Part shown: positions 54,454 to 60,537 of the stretch, in pieces
Position numbering within the stretch: position 1 is the stretch's first letter
Layout: every line of letters begins with the position of its first letter
Assembly: GCA_013215565.1 (NCBI GenBank)
Contig: JABSQV010000026.1
Span: 1 to 60,537, forward strand
Reading direction: 5' to 3'
DNA from: Myxococcales bacterium
GTDB taxonomy: Bacteria; Myxococcota_A; UBA9160; SZUA-336
Length of the DNA stretch: 60,537 nucleotides
Translations under genes and position numbers: made by a program
The notes under the pieces: model-generated
What the model saw: only the letters and a program-made list of their open reading frames with translations
The model's database searches: none
What the model was told of the DNA's origin: nothing

Positions 54454-56444
54454 GGCATATCCGGGCTCGACATGCCGCCGGACATGTCAAGCGAAACGTT
54501 GGGGCCGCCGGGACTGCTCGACAGGGACGTCGACTGGACCGCGCCGCCGGACTGCAGCTTGACCTTGACCTCCGACTTGCTGGCCGCCGCCTCGCCGACC
54601 TCCTTGGCGTTCACGACCTGGACCTCCTGAATCTTGCCGCTTTTCTCCTTGAGCTGCAGAGCTCGAGTGCCTGCCAGGGTCGAGGGCCCCTCGTTGTCCT
54701 GGGACGCCGCCCACTTGAAAATGTCGTCGCCCCACAGGGCGCTAGCCCCCAGGTAACCGACAGCGCCGGCCGCCAGCGCGCCGCCGACCAGCGTGGCGAC
54801 ACCAGCAGCGCCGCCCGCTGCCAGGGCCCCTACGCCGGTTGTCAGGCCCGCTCCCGCCGCGCCCGCGCCCAGCCCGCCTGCGCCCGTTGCCAGGTTGGCC
54901 GCCGCTCCTGCGCCCGTCAGGGCCTTCTGTGCGATAATCGCGCCGACCGCCCACTGGATGGTCTGCGTCAGCGTCGACATGCCCTCGGTGAGTAGCGGGA
55001 ACTCCAGCTGGAGCTCTGTCATCTTTTCGATACCGGGGGTGATCTTCTTGATGATCCGCTCCTGGTCCGCGAGCGTTGCCGCCTGCGCCTTGATCCCGAT
55101 GGCCTCGAGGTCGAACCCGGCCTCCGCCTTCAGTTGCTTGTTGGTTTTGTCGATGAAAGCGTCGCCCTCGCCCGCCTTGATATCGCGCAACTTCGTAAAC
55201 GTGTTCCCGCCGTCCGCGTCCTGCGAGTTGGTGATGGCATTGGCCATAAACAGGATGCCCTTCTTGCCGCGAATCTCGCGGAAGATCTCGGACTGCAGAG
55301 CCGCGCCCTTGCGAGGGTCGTTGAATTTCGCGCTTGTGCTGAGCAGTCGCGCAACCTCGCCGATCGACTTGAGTGTCCCGTCCTCCTTGAGTACCTCGAT
55401 GCCGGCCTTTTTCCGGAGCTTCTTTTGGACGTCGGTTTTCTGGAGCTCGGAGACGATGCGCTGGACCATGGTCGCGGTCTCGGACGCGCCCGCCTGCGAC
55501 GCGCCGCCGACCGTCTGCGCGACCGCGAAAAACTCACGCGCGATATCGATCCCGCCGCCCTCCTTGATCTGGTCCTTGCCGGCCGTCGCGATCGCGAACG
55601 AACCGAGGACGGGCGCCAGGGTGGTCGCAAAGTCGCCGACGCCGATGGCGCCGCGCTGCGAGGTAGACACCAGCAGGTCGAGAAACTCTCGCTGTCCCGC
55701 CTCGTCGAGCTGCAGGACGTTGGTGGCCGTACCGAGAACGCCGACCATGTCCGACACACTCTCGCCGGTCGCATGCGCCGCCGAGGCGATCGCGCCGATG
55801 TTGTTTCCGAACTGCGAGAACTTGTCGAACCGGGTCTGCGCCTGGCCCATGCCTGCCATCAGCTCGGTTAGGCTGATGTTGGTGTCCTTGCTGGCCGCGA
55901 CCATCTTGGCCTCGAGCGCGACACGTTCCTCGTCGGTGATCTTGGCTTCGTTCGACTTGCGGATCAGGTCCTTGCGAAAGGTGGTTCCGGTCTTGAGCCG
56001 CCCCTCGAGGGAGTCGACGCCCGCCGCGCCTTGAGCTCGAGCTCCGAGCGCCGCGACTCCGGTGGCCGCACCGATGGCCGCGCCCGCCGCGCCGGCCGCC
56101 AGGCCGCGCCGATTGTTCTTGGCCTGCTGCGCCGCCGCCTTGGCCGCGCGCACGGTTTTCTGTAGCGCCTGTTTCTCCGCCCGGTGCGCACGCTGCGCGG
56201 AGCGAATGCGGACACGTTCGGTTTGCTTGGCGATCTGCTGGAGGGTCTTGGCGTCTCGCTGCGAGGCCTTCACATAGCCCTTTGACTCGTTGACCTTCAG
56301 GCGAAACGCCGCGCGCGTCGAGCGAATAGAATGGCGCTTGATCTGGGTCTCGGCCTTGGCCGAGTCTCGGACCACGCCCTTTAGGTGGCGCTTGAGTTTG
56401 GAGTCGGTTCGCGCGCTGATAATGACTTCTGCTTTAGCCGCCAT
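54450..56444 (-). CDS. Tail tape measure protein
   Basis: This encodes 664 residues. It has a basic N-terminal coiled coil (SKLKRHLKGVVRDSAKAETQ), a helical body with the TMP signature LMAGMGQAQTRFDKFSQFGN, alanine/glycine membrane-like segments near residues 520 to 570 (GALAAGGAAGVATLVGGALA), and a serine/glycine tail. At about 0.15 nm per residue the tail would be about 100 nm. It begins two bases after the frameshifted chaperone ends. Confidence 0.9.
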   Translation of the reverse strand: MAAKAEVIISARTDSKLKRHLKGVVRDSAKAETQIKRHSIRSTRAAFRLKVNESKGYVKASQRDAKTLQQIAKQTERVRIRSAQRAHRAEKQALQKTVRAAKAAAQQAKNNRRGLAAGAAGAAIGAATGVAALGARAQGAAGVDSLEGRLKTGTTFRKDLIRKSNEAKITDEERVALEAKMVAASKDTNISLTELMAGMGQAQTRFDKFSQFGNNIGAIASAAHATGESVSDMVGVLGTATNVLQLDEAGQREFLDLLVSTSQRGAIGVGDFATTLAPVLGSFAIATAGKDQIKEGGGIDIAREFFAVAQTVGGASQAGASETATMVQRIVSELQKTDVQKKLRKKAGIEVLKEDGTLKSIGEVARLLSTSAKFNDPRKGAALQSEIFREIRGKKGILFMANAITNSQDADGGNTFTKLRDIKAGEGDAFIDKTNKQLKAEAGFDLEAIGIKAQAATLADQERIIKKITPGIEKMTELQLEFPLLTEGMSTLTQTIQWAVGAIIAQKALTGAGAAANLATGAGGLGAGAAGAGLTTGVGALAAGGAAGVATLVGGALAAGAVGYLGASALWGDDIFKWAASQDNEGPSTLAGTRALQLKEKSGKIQEVQVVNAKEVGEAAASKSEVKVKLQSGGAVQSTSLSSSPGGPNVSLDMSGGMSSPDMP

Positions 56445-56445
56445 G

Positions 56446-56601
56446 TCACGCTTCCCTTCCTAGACCGTCCTTGGCCTTGAACCAGTAGATCACTTGCCAG
56501 TTTGTAAGCTCGACAGCCGGCTGGCCAAAATACGCACTAAGGTCCGCAGCGTAGGCGCATCGCAGCTGTTCAATATCGCCTCCGCGCCTCGCCCTTCCCC
56601 C
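56446..56601 (-). CDS. Tail assembly chaperone, -1 frameshift extension
   Basis: The -1 frame relative to the chaperone gene is open and natural: GDIEQLRCAYAADLSAYFGQ, PAVELTNWQVIYWFKAKDGL, ending GREA just before the tape-measure ATG. The zero frame instead ends RLSSLQTGK. This is the classical gpG/gpGT arrangement, giving a long form of about 204 residues. The zero-frame CTG GGG GAA GGG around 56595-56602 is the likely slip region. Confidence 0.78.
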   Translation of the reverse strand, partial: GGRARRGGDIEQLRCAYAADLSAYFGQPAVELTNWQVIYWFKAKDGLGREA

Positions 56602-57059
56602 AGGGTGTCTGCCAGCTCCCGCACCGCTTCATCGGACATGCCGGTGAGCGGATTCACGTGCTCCTGCTGGTCGTCGTATATCTCGTCCAGCGTCTCGACG
56701 ATCACTGCGTCGAGTTGCCGCACCGCTTGAGGGCTTGGGAAGAACGATTTGTGCTCCCCGTTTTCCTCTGGCTCCGGTTGAACGAACGCGCGATACACCA
56801 GCTGTCGCTGGATCTCCCGTTGCAGGAGCTCCGGGTCGGAGTGCAGTAGCAGGCCGTAGTCGATCCGCATGGCCTTGGCCTTGCCGATCAGGTATTGCGT
56901 GGCCTCGAGCCGCGCATCGTCGACCTCGTTGTCGAGCAGGACGCGGACGCCGACCTCGACAATGTCGTCCTCGGTGTCAGGGATGCCAGGGAACGGCAGG
57001 ACACGTACGTCCTGCCGCCCCTTGAGCATGCGCGCGATCCGTGCGTAGTCAGCTCCCAT
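56490..57059 (-). CDS. Tail assembly chaperone (Mu gp41-like)
   Basis: This encodes 189 residues in the zero frame, between tube and tape measure as in nearly all long-tailed phages. It has VLPFPGIPDTEDDIVEVGVR, LEATQYLIGKAKAMRIDYGL, and a C-terminal helical domain (DEAVRELADTLGEGRGAEAI). The short form and the frameshifted long form together keep the tape measure soluble while the tube polymerises. It is not part of the virion. Confidence 0.82.
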   Translation of the reverse strand: MGADYARIARMLKGRQDVRVLPFPGIPDTEDDIVEVGVRVLLDNEVDDARLEATQYLIGKAKAMRIDYGLLLHSDPELLQREIQRQLVYRAFVQPEPEENGEHKSFFPSPQAVRQLDAVIVETLDEIYDDQQEHVNPLTGMSDEAVRELADTLGEGRGAEAILNSCDAPTLRTLVRILASRLSSLQTGK

Positions 57060-57062
57060 GCG

Positions 57063-57422
57063 CTACGACGCGAGGACCGCCGGGTCCCCCTCGATGGTGA
57101 GCTCGACGCCTCCGCCGTTGTCGCTGACCTTGGGCGGTTCCATCGTCTCCGAGTTGGGCGCCGTGTACATGACGCCCTTGTCGGTGATGTAGTCGGCCTG
57201 GCCCACGAAGTCGCGGAGCGCCTCGAGGTCGGTGTCGGCCATGAACTCGAAGGTTACGCTGATCTTCGATCCCATCGGCTCGGAGCTCGAGCCGGACCGT
57301 TTGCCGCTCGCGTACTGCGAGGTCTTTTGTTCGCCGCCCATCTCGAGGGTGGCGCCCTGTTTGGTGCGATAGTCGACCCCGTTCAGGACGACCTTGACGA
57401 CTCCTACGACTGTTCCTGGCAT
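57063..57422 (-). CDS. Tail tube protein (Mu gpM-like)
   Basis: This encodes 119 residues. It has VVGVVKVVLNGVDYRTKQGA then TLEMGGEQKTSQYASGKRSG, KISVTFEFMADTDLEALRDF and GGGVELTIEGDPAVLAS, which matches the Mu-like tail tube family. It forms the hexameric rings inside the sheath. It lies directly downstream of the sheath gene. A diverged copy sits in the baseplate cluster. Confidence 0.9.
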   Translation of the reverse strand: MPGTVVGVVKVVLNGVDYRTKQGATLEMGGEQKTSQYASGKRSGSSSEPMGSKISVTFEFMADTDLEALRDFVGQADYITDKGVMYTAPNSETMEPPKVSDNGGGVELTIEGDPAVLAS

Positions 57423-57444
57423 GTCTCTGTCCTCGGCTTTCTAC

Positions 57445-58923
57445 CTACGCAGCCGCGCTGAGTAGGAACTGGATCTGGCCGGAGAGGCCACGGAATTGGT
57501 TCATCAAGTCGGGGGACATCTGCTCCTGCACCCGATCCACATCGGTCGGGTCGCGGAGCACGATGTACTCGTCCTTGAACTGCTCGAAGTTTTCGACCCA
57601 GCCGTTGGCCTGCCAGCGCTGGAACTGCGCCAGGCCGTGCGCCCGGATGGTGTTGGGGGTCACGACCGGCTGTCCGGGCGGGAGGTCCTGGCCGTCATCC
57701 ATCAGCTTGTGCCGCGGGAATGACAGCGAGATCGCCGACCGGCGGTCGAAGCGGATGGCCGCCAGGGTGCGCATGGTCGTGATGTTGAGGAACGACGGGT
57801 CGGGGATGCCCAGCGTGTTGGTCTGGTAGGTGGTGATCAGCCGCTCGATGGTCACCGCGCCGGACGGGTCGACCACGTGAGTCGAGACGCCGTCGTACAG
57901 GTGCGTGTTCCGCTCCGACTGCTTCCAGCGCAGCGTCCGCGATGCCGGCAGACAGCCGGGCAGCGCCAGGGTCTGTCGGGGGCGGGCAGGGTCGGGCTCA
58001 AAGGCGTCCACGAAGCCCGTGACGGCCGCCCAGACCCACGAGGGTGTCGGCGACTGGTTGGCGCCCATCAGGCAGCGGTGAGGGCTGTTGCGACCGTTCC
58101 CCTCGGTGCTGGTCTCGCCGTGCGTGCCGACGACCGCCGAGAACACGACGCCCTCGAGCTGCACCATGCCGCCGAAGCGACGAGCCATCTCGGTGTCGAG
58201 CAGCCCCTGGTTGGTATCATCGTTGAAAGGGTCGATGATGGTGTCGAACCACTCGTCGCCGAGCGCCGCGATGGCGGTAGCCATGTTGGGGTTGCCAGCG
58301 CCTGGGGTGCCGACCGCGACGGTGATGCTGGTCACGCCAGCCGGGAACACGTCCCCGTCGTTGTAGTTGAAGCGCACGTCCGCCAGCTCGGCGCCCTTCC
58401 ACTTCATCGTGAAGGATGCGACGGCCGCCGCGGGGGCCGCGGTGAATGGCATCCGCGCGACCTGCGCGTGCGCGTTGTACGCGGTGGTGATCGCCAGGGC
58501 GATCGCGGTGGGGTCGTCGCCGACGAGAACCGGGACCGCGACGTAGCGACCGGCGATGTACATCGGGATCGTGCCCGCGACCGTGACGGTGCCGAGCACC
58601 GTGGCGGTGATGATGCCGGCCGTCCCGCCGGACAGCGGGTCGAGGCTCATGCCCCACACCTCGGTGTCGCTGTTCGCGGCCTTGCCTGCGCGGATCTCCT
58701 CGGCGAGCTCCGATCCTGCGCCGTACTTCTGCTCGGCCTGGTTGCCCGACTTGATGGGCTCCGCGACGAGCGGGGCCGACGTGCCGGCGGGGAGGTTGCG
58801 GCCCAGCACCAGAATCACATGCTTGCGCAGGTTCAGACCCTGGACCGCACGCGAGTTGTCCACTTCGAGGTGGTGCGTATTCGTGCGGATGTTCGAGACG
58901 ATGGTGTTGAATCCGATAGACAT
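57445..58923 (-). CDS. Contractile tail sheath (Mu gpL-like)
   Basis: This encodes 492 residues. It has FNTIVSNIRTNTHHLEVDNS, KHVILVLGRNLPAGTSAPLV, IIDPFNDDTNQGLLDTEMAR, RTLRWKQSERNTHLYDGVST and ERLITTYQTNTLGIPDPSFL with FPRHKLMDDGQ, which identify a Mu-type sheath. This proves a myovirus-type contractile tail. Length is typical (about 490). Confidence 0.94.
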   Translation of the reverse strand: MSIGFNTIVSNIRTNTHHLEVDNSRAVQGLNLRKHVILVLGRNLPAGTSAPLVAEPIKSGNQAEQKYGAGSELAEEIRAGKAANSDTEVWGMSLDPLSGGTAGIITATVLGTVTVAGTIPMYIAGRYVAVPVLVGDDPTAIALAITTAYNAHAQVARMPFTAAPAAAVASFTMKWKGAELADVRFNYNDGDVFPAGVTSITVAVGTPGAGNPNMATAIAALGDEWFDTIIDPFNDDTNQGLLDTEMARRFGGMVQLEGVVFSAVVGTHGETSTEGNGRNSPHRCLMGANQSPTPSWVWAAVTGFVDAFEPDPARPRQTLALPGCLPASRTLRWKQSERNTHLYDGVSTHVVDPSGAVTIERLITTYQTNTLGIPDPSFLNITTMRTLAAIRFDRRSAISLSFPRHKLMDDGQDLPPGQPVVTPNTIRAHGLAQFQRWQANGWVENFEQFKDEYIVLRDPTDVDRVQEQMSPDLMNQFRGLSGQIQFLLSAAA

Positions 58924-58982
58924 AGGTTGGTCCTCTGCGCGGTTTGCGGTTTGCTAGAACGCGCCAGAGCGCGCGAGTGTTT

Positions 58983-59297
58983 CTACTTGGGGTCGGGCTT
59001 GTCGGCCGCCGGCTTCGCCTTCTTGTTGTCGGCGAGCGCCTCGTTGGCCTCGGCGAGTTTCTTGGCGTGCGCCTTCTGCCCCTTCTCGACCGACGACTTG
59101 TCCGTCTTGACGAGATCCTTCGTGCCGAGCTGGCGCAGCAGACCGGGCGTCATTTCGGCCTTCACGCCGAACGCCGGGACGACCACGTTGGTGTCCACCA
59201 GACGCACATGCATCGGCTTCTTCTTGTAGGTGCCGGGCTTGACGTAGACGTGCGTGGCCTTCGGGAGGTTGGCTGGAGCGTGTGTGTTGCGTGGCAT
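58983..59297 (-). CDS. Small protein upstream of sheath
   Basis: This encodes 104 residues: a beta-rich N-half (ATHVYVKPGTYKKKPMHVRL, VVVPAFGVKAEMTPGLLRQL) and a lysine/alanine helical tail (SSVEKGQKAHAKKLAEANEA). It occupies the place of Mu gp38/DUF2635 just before the sheath gene, but the sequence match is not convincing. A basic tail could bind DNA or the sheath. Confidence 0.6.
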   Translation of the reverse strand: MPRNTHAPANLPKATHVYVKPGTYKKKPMHVRLVDTNVVVPAFGVKAEMTPGLLRQLGTKDLVKTDKSSVEKGQKAHAKKLAEANEALADNKKAKPAADKPDPK

Positions 59298-59360
59298 GGT
59301 CGGAAGCCTTTCAATGTTGCAGTTGTTGCGAAACCAAGTCGCAGCCGCGACCGATCTGGA

Positions 59361-60537
59361 TCATTTCTCGTAGTATTCCGAGACCGTCATCACGACGATT
59401 GTGTCCGCCGCGCCGTTGGCGCCGCCGCTGGCATCTTCAAAGGTCATTTCCAAGATGCCGGTGGGGCCGTTCAAAGCACTGTGCCCAGCCTCAATGCTGG
59501 CAAAGCCGACGCCGTCACTGAGCATGTTTGTCTCGGTGAAGTCGGCGAGGCGCACGCCTGGCTCAGTGACGCCGGCCGTGAACTCTAGCAGGGCTGTGTA
59601 TTGCTCCTGCCGAAGCTGCCCGCCGGCATACTTCGTCATCATCTGCGCACTGACCATCAAGTAGCCTGCGTTCGCCGTAATGTGGTCGGTGGTAATGCCC
59701 GTGATCTCTTCCGTGACGTCGCCACCGGCCGAGATCTGCGCCAGGCTTCGCGTCACCCGGGCAACCACGGACGGGAATAGCCCGCCTTGCAGGATGGCGG
59801 TACCGTCTGCAGCCAGGTTCTCTACCCAGTCCGACAGGCTGCCGTGGTCGCCCACCAGCTTATCGGTGGAGGTCTGGAAGATGGTCCCCGCAAGCGTATC
59901 ACCACCGATCACCGGAATCACCGCGCCGCGCCTGGTGTGCTTCCCGAAGCGCCAGTCGGCCCGTGGACGCAGGACAAACGGACTGCCGCCGTCGCCCGGA
60001 ACCGCCACCTGGTACACCTTGTTGTCGCTGCCGTCTGCGCCGTGCCTTAGCAGGATGCCGCCGCGCCATGGGTCGGTGGCGAAACCTACAGTGACGCCGT
60101 CAACGATAAGCTCGCCGTTCGCATCGGCCGTAAGGATCTCGTTCTCATCGGAACCGCTGGCCGTGTATGCGGCTATGGGGGCAGCAGAGGCAAGATCGAC
60201 TGGCTGCTTGTGCGAGGCCGCCTGCGACCACGACCGCTCACCCACCAACCACTGGTTATCGCCCTGCACACCTCCTATGTACTCGAACACCTGGAAGTCG
60301 CCCTGGTCGCCAGCAACGATGTGGTACTCGCCCAGCTCATTGCCATCGCCCAGGATGGCCTCGCCACCCACGCCGCGGAGCTGCGTGCTAACGACGACGT
60401 AGTACGGGTCGATCGTGTCTATCTGGAAATAGATCTTGGTGCCTATTGCCAGCCCAGCGGTCGCTGGCAGCTTCAGTCCAAAGACTGCGTTCGTGGCGTT
60501 GCTAATGACGTTCAGGACACCGGCCGCCACCGTGTCG
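59361..60537 (-). CDS. Tail fibre, C-terminal part (runs off right edge)
   Basis: At least 391 residues are visible. The frame is open to the last base (DTVAAGVLNVISNATNAVFG), and the first GTG inside the window is not a convincing start. The N-terminal visible part has beta strands (GLAIGTKIYFQIDTIDPYYV, VVSTQLRGVGG), then SFVLRPRADWRF-like and GDTLAGTIFQTSTDKLVGDH stretches that look like a glycan-binding beta-sandwich. The end (ILEMTFEDASGGANGAADTI, VVMTVSEYYEK) is a trimer-like cap. Probably the 3' part of the gene at 1..483. Confidence 0.68.
   Translation of the reverse strand, partial: DTVAAGVLNVISNATNAVFGLKLPATAGLAIGTKIYFQIDTIDPYYVVVSTQLRGVGGEAILGDGNELGEYHIVAGDQGDFQVFEYIGGVQGDNQWLVGERSWSQAASHKQPVDLASAAPIAAYTASGSDENEILTADANGELIVDGVTVGFATDPWRGGILLRHGADGSDNKVYQVAVPGDGGSPFVLRPRADWRFGKHTRRGAVIPVIGGDTLAGTIFQTSTDKLVGDHGSLSDWVENLAADGTAILQGGLFPSVVARVTRSLAQISAGGDVTEEITGITTDHITANAGYLMVSAQMMTKYAGGQLRQEQYTALLEFTAGVTEPGVRLADFTETNMLSDGVGFASIEAGHSALNGPTGILEMTFEDASGGANGAADTIVVMTVSEYYEK

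Noticed and set aside
1..60537. tRNA genes, insertion sequences or Mu-type transposase
   Set aside because: None could be recognised by eye despite the Mu-like tail; a covariance or profile search would settle it.

Overview
The window is almost the whole genome of a tailed bacteriophage with a contractile tail. It is high-GC throughout and about 61 kb is visible. The two ends do not close base to base. The left-end ORF (a fibre N-terminus read leftward off position 1) and the right-end ORF (a fibre C-terminus entering at position 60537) look like two parts of one gene. Joining the ends also gives the canonical order terminase - portal - MuF - scaffold - capsid - neck - sheath - tube - tape measure - baseplate - fibres - lysis. 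I therefore read it as a linear cut of a circular map with a short missing piece. The tail and baseplate block resembles phage Mu (gpL, gpM, chaperones, gpN, gp44 to gp48). The head block is HK97-like and not Mu-like, and I see no Mu transposase, integrase or tRNA gene. The host is unknown. The high GC, a Tat signal peptide and a lipoprotein with DAGTDAG tracts of the kind common in myxobacterial secreted proteins hint at a delta-proteobacterial or myxobacterial-like Gram-negative host, but this is only a hint.

Layout. 1 to 10.5 kb (minus): fibre, neck proteins, major capsid, scaffold, MuF (split by an apparent -1 frameshift), portal and both terminase subunits. A two-gene plus-strand moron (4.9 to 5.3 kb) is inserted among them. 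10.5 to 13.9 kb: small regulatory or accessory genes (a ribbon-helix-helix-like protein, RadC, DUF2786, several orphans) controlled by a family of nine near-identical promoters. Each of these carries a TAACCC..GGGTTA-type palindrome in the spacer, and four of them are placed so that transcription should start at the A of the ATG, giving leaderless mRNA. 13.9 to 28.7 kb (minus): the early/middle leftward operon. It holds a helicase loader, DnaB, a LexA DNA-binding domain, two DNA methyltransferases, a PD-(D/E)XK-like nuclease, an ASCH-domain protein, a degenerate metalloprotease, and six HNH-type endonuclease genes, one nested out of frame inside a methyltransferase gene. 28.7 to 29.0 kb: a divergent control region with a Cro-like gene. 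29.0 to 37.0 kb (plus): the early rightward operon with an SSB-like protein, an SbcD/Mre11 and SbcC/Rad50 pair, a cysteine-rich lipoprotein and a Tat-exported protein whose body resembles a phage virion protein found next door. 37.0 kb: a bidirectional terminator. 37.1 to 60.5 kb (minus): the rest of the late operon in reverse map order, i.e. small virion proteins, a beta-helix tailspike, a 23-fold 20-residue-repeat solenoid protein, holin/spanin/M15 endolysin candidates, beta-propeller fibres, Mu-like baseplate, tape measure, chaperones, tube, sheath and a fibre.

How it works together. Genes are tightly packed. Stop/start overlaps of the ATGA, GTGA and TTGA type are the rule, so translation is probably coupled along long operons. 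The late operon can be read as one leftward transcriptional direction from TerS through position 1 and round to 37 kb. Replication probably uses a loader plus DnaB recruiting host replisome parts, with SSB and SbcCD for recombination-linked steps. The palindromic promoter family would co-regulate the 4.9 kb moron and the 10.5 to 13.9 kb cassette through one repressor or activator, for which the small protein at 10520..10735 is the obvious candidate.
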